Positions 31,067 through 35,649 of a DNA stretch of 35,649 nucleotides are shown here, one piece after another. Origin of the DNA: Geothrix sp. Lineage in GTDB: Bacteria; Acidobacteriota; Holophagae; Holophagales; Holophagaceae. The notes below the pieces were generated by a model. It worked only from the letters and a program-made list of their open reading frames with translations. It ran no database searches and was not told the DNA's origin. A program made the position numbers and the translations under genes. Location of the stretch: positions 1 through 35,649 of the forward strand of contig JANYAZ010000104.1 in NCBI GenBank assembly GCA_025361045.1. Reading direction: 5' to 3'. Numbering within the stretch: the stretch's first letter is position 1; each line of letters starts with the position of its first letter.

Positions 31067-31417
31067 TCAAGCCCGGTTGCGCAGGAGCCACACCAGGGTG
31101 GTGAGGGTCAAGATGATCAGCGTGGTGGCGCCGAACGCGCGGTGGAGCCGGGGAAAGGCGGACCTGGTGCTGCGGGCTTCCCGCCAGGCCAAGGCCATCC
31201 GGCCCAGCAGGATGGTCGTGGCGGCGGCGGCCAGGGTGACGAGCCAGAGGACGACGTGGAGCCGTGACAGGTTTCTCGGGTGCAGCAGCAGGCGCAAGCC
31301 GACCATCGTAAAGGCCGAGGTCATGAGGTGTCCGTGCTGGCGATGCTCACCGCGATGGACCGCTCGAAGGGCAAGGATCAACAGCAGTGCCGCGGGGATC
31401 AGGAGGAGGTCGAGCAT
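31067..31417 (-). CDS. Small four-helix membrane protein, DUF420-like
   Basis: The 116-residue protein has about four membrane helices (LDLLLIPAALLLILALRAV; SAFTMVGLRLLL; LHVVLWLVTLAAAATTILLG; ATTLIILTLTTLVWLL). Conserved-looking His residues lie at helix edges (HRGEHRQHGHLM, RLHVVLW, LHRAFGA), as in DUF420/YozB-like proteins. No function is established for that family; heme binding by these His residues is possible but unproven. It is 24 bases downstream of the 3-hydroxyacyl-CoA dehydrogenase gene and probably in the same transcript. Confidence 0.65.
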   Translation of the reverse strand: MLDLLLIPAALLLILALRAVHRGEHRQHGHLMTSAFTMVGLRLLLHPRNLSRLHVVLWLVTLAAAATTILLGRMALAWREARSTRSAFPRLHRAFGATTLIILTLTTLVWLLRNRA

Positions 31418-31441
31418 GATCGCCAGATTACAGCGTCCCGA

Positions 31442-32329
31442 TCACAAGGGCAGGGCCTCCTGCCGCTTTTCACCTTCCCAGCGGTAGAAGCCAGAGCCGG
31501 TCTTCCGCCCCAGGCGGCCCGCGGCCACCAGCTGGCGGAGCAGGGCCGGTGCCTTGAACCGGGGTTCCCCGAAGGCGTCGAAAAGCACCTCGGCCACGCT
31601 CTGCATGGTGTCGAGGCCGATGAAGTCGCTGAGGTGGAGCGGCCCCATGGGATGCCCACACCCGAGCTTCATGCCCGTGTCGATGTCCTCCACGGTCGCC
31701 AACCGCTGCTCGGCGCAGCGCACGGCGTCCAGCAGGTAGGGCACCAGCAGGCGGTTCACGATGAAACCCGGTGCATCGGGTGCCATGACGGCGGTCTTGC
31801 CCAGCTTCTGGACCAATCCCCGCAGGGAGGCGAGGGTGTCCTCATTCGTGGCGAGGGTGCGGATGACCTCCACCAGGGGCATGAGCGGCACGGGATTGAA
31901 GAAGTGCAGGCCGGCCAGGTGGGGCAGGCGGTGGGGGGCCAGGACCGGACTGAGCTGCGCCACGGACAAACTGGATGTGTTGGTGCATAGGATCGCTGCA
32001 GGGCCCAGCACGCGGTCGAGCTCGGCAAAGGTCTGCAGCTTGAGCTCGAGCCGTTCCGGGATGGCTTCCACCACGAGGTCACAGTTGGCAAGGTCGGTGA
32101 AGAGCAGCGTGCCCTGGAGGCGGCGCGTCCACTCCTGACGCTGGTCATCGGTGATCTTGCCCTTGGTGACCGCCCGATCCCAAGCCCCGTGGATGCGGGC
32201 CAGGCCTTTGACCAGCAGCGCCTCGTCGGCTTCCTTTACCCGGACGTCACACCCGGACTCAGCCGCGCACTGGGCGATGCCCGAGCCCATGAGGCCGCAG
32301 CCGATGACGCCGATGCGATGGATGTCCAC
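31442..32329 (-). CDS. 3-hydroxyacyl-CoA (3-hydroxybutyryl-CoA) dehydrogenase
   Basis: The 295-residue enzyme interconverts 3-hydroxyacyl-CoA and 3-ketoacyl-CoA with NAD(P). It has the Rossmann motif IGVIGCGLMGSGIAQ, then VVEAIPERLELK, the catalytic His in GLHFFNPVPLMPLVEV, the partner Glu/Asn region (APDAPGFIVNRLLVPYL) and the C-terminal GHPMGPLHLSDFIGLD. Its length fits the single-domain Hbd/PaaH type used in butyrate metabolism or beta-oxidation. No thiolase or crotonase is adjacent. The start is GTG 32329 with GGAGGA four bases upstream. Confidence 0.94.
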   Translation of the reverse strand: MDIHRIGVIGCGLMGSGIAQCAAESGCDVRVKEADEALLVKGLARIHGAWDRAVTKGKITDDQRQEWTRRLQGTLLFTDLANCDLVVEAIPERLELKLQTFAELDRVLGPAAILCTNTSSLSVAQLSPVLAPHRLPHLAGLHFFNPVPLMPLVEVIRTLATNEDTLASLRGLVQKLGKTAVMAPDAPGFIVNRLLVPYLLDAVRCAEQRLATVEDIDTGMKLGCGHPMGPLHLSDFIGLDTMQSVAEVLFDAFGEPRFKAPALLRQLVAAGRLGRKTGSGFYRWEGEKRQEALPL

Positions 32330-32439
32330 AGGTTCCTCCGGTTTTTTGTTTGGCAGCTTCTGCCCCCCATTGTCCGGGAAATCCTGGCCGTCGGGGGTGA
32401 TGACCTCCGGTAGAATTCGCCCAGAGCAAGGGAGGGACC

Positions 32440-32925
32440 ATGATCGGCCCGCTGAAGGACCTTCTCGGTCACCACGCCTGGGCGGATGCGATGTTCTTCC
32501 GGGCCTGGCAAAGTTCCGGACTCCTCGAGGATGAGGACCTGCGGGCCCGGACGGACCACATGGTGGCGACCTTGGAAGCCTTCCTGAAGGTGTTGAAGGG
32601 CGACCCCGTGGTCTCCCCCGAGCGACCCCTGGCGGATTTCCAGGAGTTGAAGGCCCGGTGCGAGGCCGGCCACCAGGTGTTCAAGGCCCTGGGATACGGA
32701 CTGGACGAGGCCTCTCTGGCACGTACCGTACGGGTACCGTGGTTCCCGGATCCCCCCTGCGTGATTTCGACTGCGGATGCCCTGCTGCAGGTGTGTCTGC
32801 ACAGCCAGCACCACCGGGGCCAGTGCATGGCCCGGCTGAAGGCGCTCGCGGCGACGCCCAAGAACGTGGACTACGTCATCTGGCTCTGGAAGCAGAAGCC
32901 CGAGGCGCGCTGGCCGGTCACCTAG
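32440..32925 (+). CDS. DinB-family protein
   Basis: The 161-residue four-helix bundle has the DinB/YfiT-like metal-site pattern: HHAWAD in helix 1 (His11-His12), ARTDHMVATLEAF in helix 2 and LQVCLHSQHHRGQCMARL in helix 3. Such proteins use a His triad to bind a divalent metal; many are thiol-dependent transferases, but the substrate is unknown here. GGGAGGG precedes the ATG, and a TAGAAT at 32411-32416 could be a -10. Its stop TAG shares bases with the stop of the convergent kinase gene. Confidence 0.85.
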   Translation: MIGPLKDLLGHHAWADAMFFRAWQSSGLLEDEDLRARTDHMVATLEAFLKVLKGDPVVSPERPLADFQELKARCEAGHQVFKALGYGLDEASLARTVRVPWFPDPPCVISTADALLQVCLHSQHHRGQCMARLKALAATPKNVDYVIWLWKQKPEARWPVT

Positions 32926-35459
32926 ACCAGCCCCGGGGGACCGCTGAAGACTTCTCGAAGCTTCCTGGCCAGCTGGGGGACGGTGAAGGGCTTCCTCAGC
33001 AGGGGGGCATCTGGCCTGGCCAGGTCGTGGTGGTCCAGCTCATTCGCGGTATAGCCGGAAATGTAGAGAACCCGTAGTTCCGGGTGTGTCTGGACCAGCT
33101 GGGAGGCAAAACTGGGACCGCTCTGCCCGGGCATGATCACGTCCGTCAACAGCAGGTGGATCCCATGGGGATGGGCCTGCAGCTTGGCCAGGGCATCCCG
33201 TGTATCGGCCGCGGAGAGGACGGTGTAGCCCTGGTCCTCGAGGATCCGCTGGGTGGTCTCGCGCAGCGAGGGCTCGTCTTCCACAAGGAGAATGGTCTCG
33301 GTGCCGCGCACCAGGGACTCTGACGCTGCCGCACCATGCTCCTCGGGAATGGCCCGGGTCCTCGGGAAGGTGAGACGGATCGTGGTGCCCTGGCCCAGGT
33401 TGGACCGGACGGTGATGCCCCCACGAGACGCACTCACCATGCCATAGACGGAGGCAAGGCCGAGCCCCGTACCGCGGCCTCGTCCTTTGGTCGTGAAGAA
33501 CGGCTCGAAGAGGTGCTGCTGGGTCTCCTCATCCATGCCCTCGCCGGAATCCGTCACTTCGATGGTGACCGTGTCGTTGGAGGCCGCATCGAGAAAGGAG
33601 GATGAAGGCGCCTGATCCCCGGCCCCCTTCATGAGCCGAATCACCAGGCTGCCCCCATCCGGCATGGCGTCGCGGGCATTGGCGGCCAGGTTCAGCAGGG
33701 CCTGCTCCAGCCCGTTGGGATCGACAGTGATGGCCCCCACGTCCGACTCGATCTCGAGGTGGAACAGGATGTGCTCCCCGAGCAGTCCAGTGAGCATTGG
33801 GACCAGGCCGTGGAGCAGTGTTTCCGGATTGACCACCTTCAATTCAGGTATTTCGCGTCGGCAAAAGGCGAGGAGCCGCCCTGTCAGGGCAGCACCTCGG
33901 GTGGCCGCGCCCTGGATGCGTACCAGATCTCGGTGTGCGGGGTGGTCCTGGGGAAGGGAGGACTCCGCCAGTCCGAGGCTTCCCATGATGGCGCCCAGGA
34001 TGTTGTTGAAATCATGGGCGACGCCACCAGCCAGGCGTCCCATGGCCTCCATTTTCTGGGCCTCGCGCAGCTGATTCTGGAGCCGGTGACGCTCGGTGAT
34101 GTCCCGGGCATTCAGCACCAGGCCTTGCACCGCGGGATCAGCCAGCAGGTTGCACCCGGAAATCTCCAGCAGTCGCCATGGCCCCCCCGGCGGGCCGAGG
34201 CGGATGCTCTGGACAGGGGGTACCTCGGGGTGCTGGGTCAGCGTACGAATGAATTCCCGGGAACGGCTGGCATCGTCCGGGTGGATCAGACTCAGGAGGT
34301 CCTGGCCTTCCAAGGTATCGACGTCGAGTCCCGTCGCTCTGAGGGCGGCAGGATCGGCGAAGGTGATCTGGCCCATGGCGTCCGTGACGAGAATGGGGTC
34401 GGAGGAGTGGCGGACCAGCGCCTCGAAGCGGGCCTGCATCGCAGAGGTCGCCGCTTCGGCGCCCCGTTTCATGCTCTCCCGGAGCGACAGGGCTTCCCGA
34501 GCAACAATGACCAGGATCAGCAGGATGATGCCGACGAGCACCCGCTGCAGCATGTAGGCGTCCATGCCTCGACCCACCAGCTTCACCATCCAGAGGCCCA
34601 CGATCACCATGGCCACGATGGGACCGGGGCTGACGGCCATTGGACGGGTAGGGCGGACGGGAAGGGTATCGGTCAGCATTCGCCAAGCGCTCAGCAGATT
34701 GCAGAGTAGGGCCAGGGCGTTGACGATGTTGCCCCAGTACTTCAGGTTGATGAGCGTGGCTCCGCCGTTGATCTCCAGGCTGAAGAGCAGGTCTCCGAGC
34801 CACGAAAGGCCCAATCCGACGAGCAGCAGGTAATGGGCTGGTCGGCTTGGGTGCGGTGCATAGCGGAGCAGGACGAGGTTGAGACCCATCACCCCAAGGA
34901 AGGCCATGGCGGGATAAGCCGCGGCCAGAAACGACTTCAGGTTTGGCCCGTGGGCAAAGGTCGGATGGATGCCGAACAGCCACAGGGGGGTGCCCACTCC
35001 CACCACAAAGACCGCGCCATCCAGCAGAAGACGGGCCCTTCCGGCGGACTGCTCGCTCGCTCGGGTCAGGTGGGCGAGCGCCAGGAAGAAGACTGGGTAG
35101 GTGAGGAGGTAAAGGGAATCCGTGAGCCAGCTGGGAGCAGTTCCAGTCCCGGAAACCGCCATGAGGGGAAGGGTGGACCCGGCGATGAAATTCAGCGCCC
35201 AGCCCCCGGCCATCCAGCGAAGGGCGGACTGGAAGCCTGGCGAGTAATCCGTTCGACGGGACGCGCGCCAGAAAATCCAAGGCGTGAACAGGGACAGCAC
35301 CTGCAGGTAACCCAGTTCGAAGGCCCGGGACAAAGGGGTGGGCTTCGGATAGGTGCATAACCACGCCACATAGGGCAATGCCAGCAGCGCCAACACCTTC
35401 AGCCAGAAGGGGTAGCGGCGAAGCCACGGTGGCTGGAGCGCGTCACGCAGGAAGGACAT
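32922..35459 (-). CDS. Membrane hybrid histidine kinase with PAS and receiver domains
   Basis: The 845-residue protein has about nine or ten N-terminal membrane helices (to around residue 325), a coiled linker, a PAS domain (ARFEALVRHSSDPILVTDAM to NARDITERHRLQNQL) and a HisKA domain with His482 in GRLAGGVAHDFNNILGAI. An HATPase domain follows (NLAANARDAMPDGG, DSGEGMDEET, GRGTGLGLASVYGM), then a C-terminal receiver with Asp773 in LLTDVIMPGQSG. The large unnamed membrane region probably senses a membrane or redox signal. The output partner is not in the window. The start is uncertain: ATG 35459 is used; a TTG at 35501 extends it by 14 residues. The remaining bases 35502-35649 hold nothing I recognise. 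Confidence 0.93.
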   Translation of the reverse strand: MSFLRDALQPPWLRRYPFWLKVLALLALPYVAWLCTYPKPTPLSRAFELGYLQVLSLFTPWIFWRASRRTDYSPGFQSALRWMAGGWALNFIAGSTLPLMAVSGTGTAPSWLTDSLYLLTYPVFFLALAHLTRASEQSAGRARLLLDGAVFVVGVGTPLWLFGIHPTFAHGPNLKSFLAAAYPAMAFLGVMGLNLVLLRYAPHPSRPAHYLLLVGLGLSWLGDLLFSLEINGGATLINLKYWGNIVNALALLCNLLSAWRMLTDTLPVRPTRPMAVSPGPIVAMVIVGLWMVKLVGRGMDAYMLQRVLVGIILLILVIVAREALSLRESMKRGAEAATSAMQARFEALVRHSSDPILVTDAMGQITFADPAALRATGLDVDTLEGQDLLSLIHPDDASRSREFIRTLTQHPEVPPVQSIRLGPPGGPWRLLEISGCNLLADPAVQGLVLNARDITERHRLQNQLREAQKMEAMGRLAGGVAHDFNNILGAIMGSLGLAESSLPQDHPAHRDLVRIQGAATRGAALTGRLLAFCRREIPELKVVNPETLLHGLVPMLTGLLGEHILFHLEIESDVGAITVDPNGLEQALLNLAANARDAMPDGGSLVIRLMKGAGDQAPSSSFLDAASNDTVTIEVTDSGEGMDEETQQHLFEPFFTTKGRGRGTGLGLASVYGMVSASRGGITVRSNLGQGTTIRLTFPRTRAIPEEHGAAASESLVRGTETILLVEDEPSLRETTQRILEDQGYTVLSAADTRDALAKLQAHPHGIHLLLTDVIMPGQSGPSFASQLVQTHPELRVLYISGYTANELDHHDLARPDAPLLRKPFTVPQLARKLREVFSGPPGLV

Positions 35460-35649
35460 CAGGGGAACCAAACCTATGCAGCCCCGGACCTTGGGGGGCA
35501 ATCCCTTTGGTAACCGTTCAGGCCTGATCGGAGGAGGGCACCAGACGTTTGGTCGTTTTGTTGGTTGAACGCGGCTTTCTGAGTTTGAATGCAGACCTGA
35601 GGCAGACGTTCACAGCTTCGAGGTGAAAGGCTTCCGAATCCCAGTCGGG

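Noticed and set aside
1-35649. CRISPR arrays, tRNA or rRNA genes
   Set aside because: I saw no regularly spaced direct repeats and no recognisable tRNA cloverleaf or rRNA sequence.

Overview
The window is GC-rich, gene-dense bacterial chromosome. It has Gram-negative traits: a CtpA/YibQ-type envelope pair, several predicted signal peptides and a flagellar-rod-like protein. The mix of a quinol-type NO reductase, an IspH-UbiA fusion, LytS/LytTR two-component systems and a propeller-type sensor is reminiscent of Acidobacteriota of the Holophagae (Geothrix-like). That assignment is an impression from protein flavour; no rRNA or tRNA is present to confirm it.

Layout. 1-2866 (minus): the N-terminal three quarters or so of a two-component propeller sensor, preceded by coaD. 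2953-7568 (plus): a possible short basic ORF overlapping ddl, ddl, a solitary flagellar-rod-like protein, a CtpA-like protein that lacks both catalytic residues, a YibQ-like deacetylase-fold protein, then the fluoride channel crcB and a DUF190 protein. 7569-8629 (minus): a cation diffusion facilitator and an anti-sigma-type ATPase. 8836-11067 (plus): quinol-dependent NO reductase behind an AT-rich palindromic promoter region. 11076-11345: a non-coding element with nested inverted repeats that would fold like a cloverleaf. 11399-14149 (minus): PEP carboxylase. 14332-16947 (plus): an IspH-UbiA fusion and an SDR oxidoreductase. 16949-17404 (minus): a secreted Cache-like protein. 17564-20362 (plus): DNA polymerase I.

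20524-25549 (plus) is the most interesting block. Five tightly packed genes encode a LeuB/isocitrate-dehydrogenase-family enzyme, an HMG-CoA-lyase-like enzyme, a type III CoA-transferase and a LeuC/LeuD-like hydro-lyase pair. Together they look like a route for C5-branched dicarboxylates: mesaconate or citraconate, citramalate, citramalyl-CoA, then acetyl-CoA plus pyruvate, possibly joined to 3-methylmalate/2-oxobutyrate. This is inferred from families and active-site residues.

25584-35459 holds thiol peroxidase, the 3' remnant of a LytS-type kinase fused by overlap to an intact orphan LytTR regulator, a putative secreted binding protein, purD, a complete LytS/LytTR pair, a small membrane protein with 3-hydroxyacyl-CoA dehydrogenase, a DinB-fold protein, and a large membrane hybrid histidine kinase. 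Several convergent gene pairs end with stop codons that abut or overlap, so the genome is very compact.
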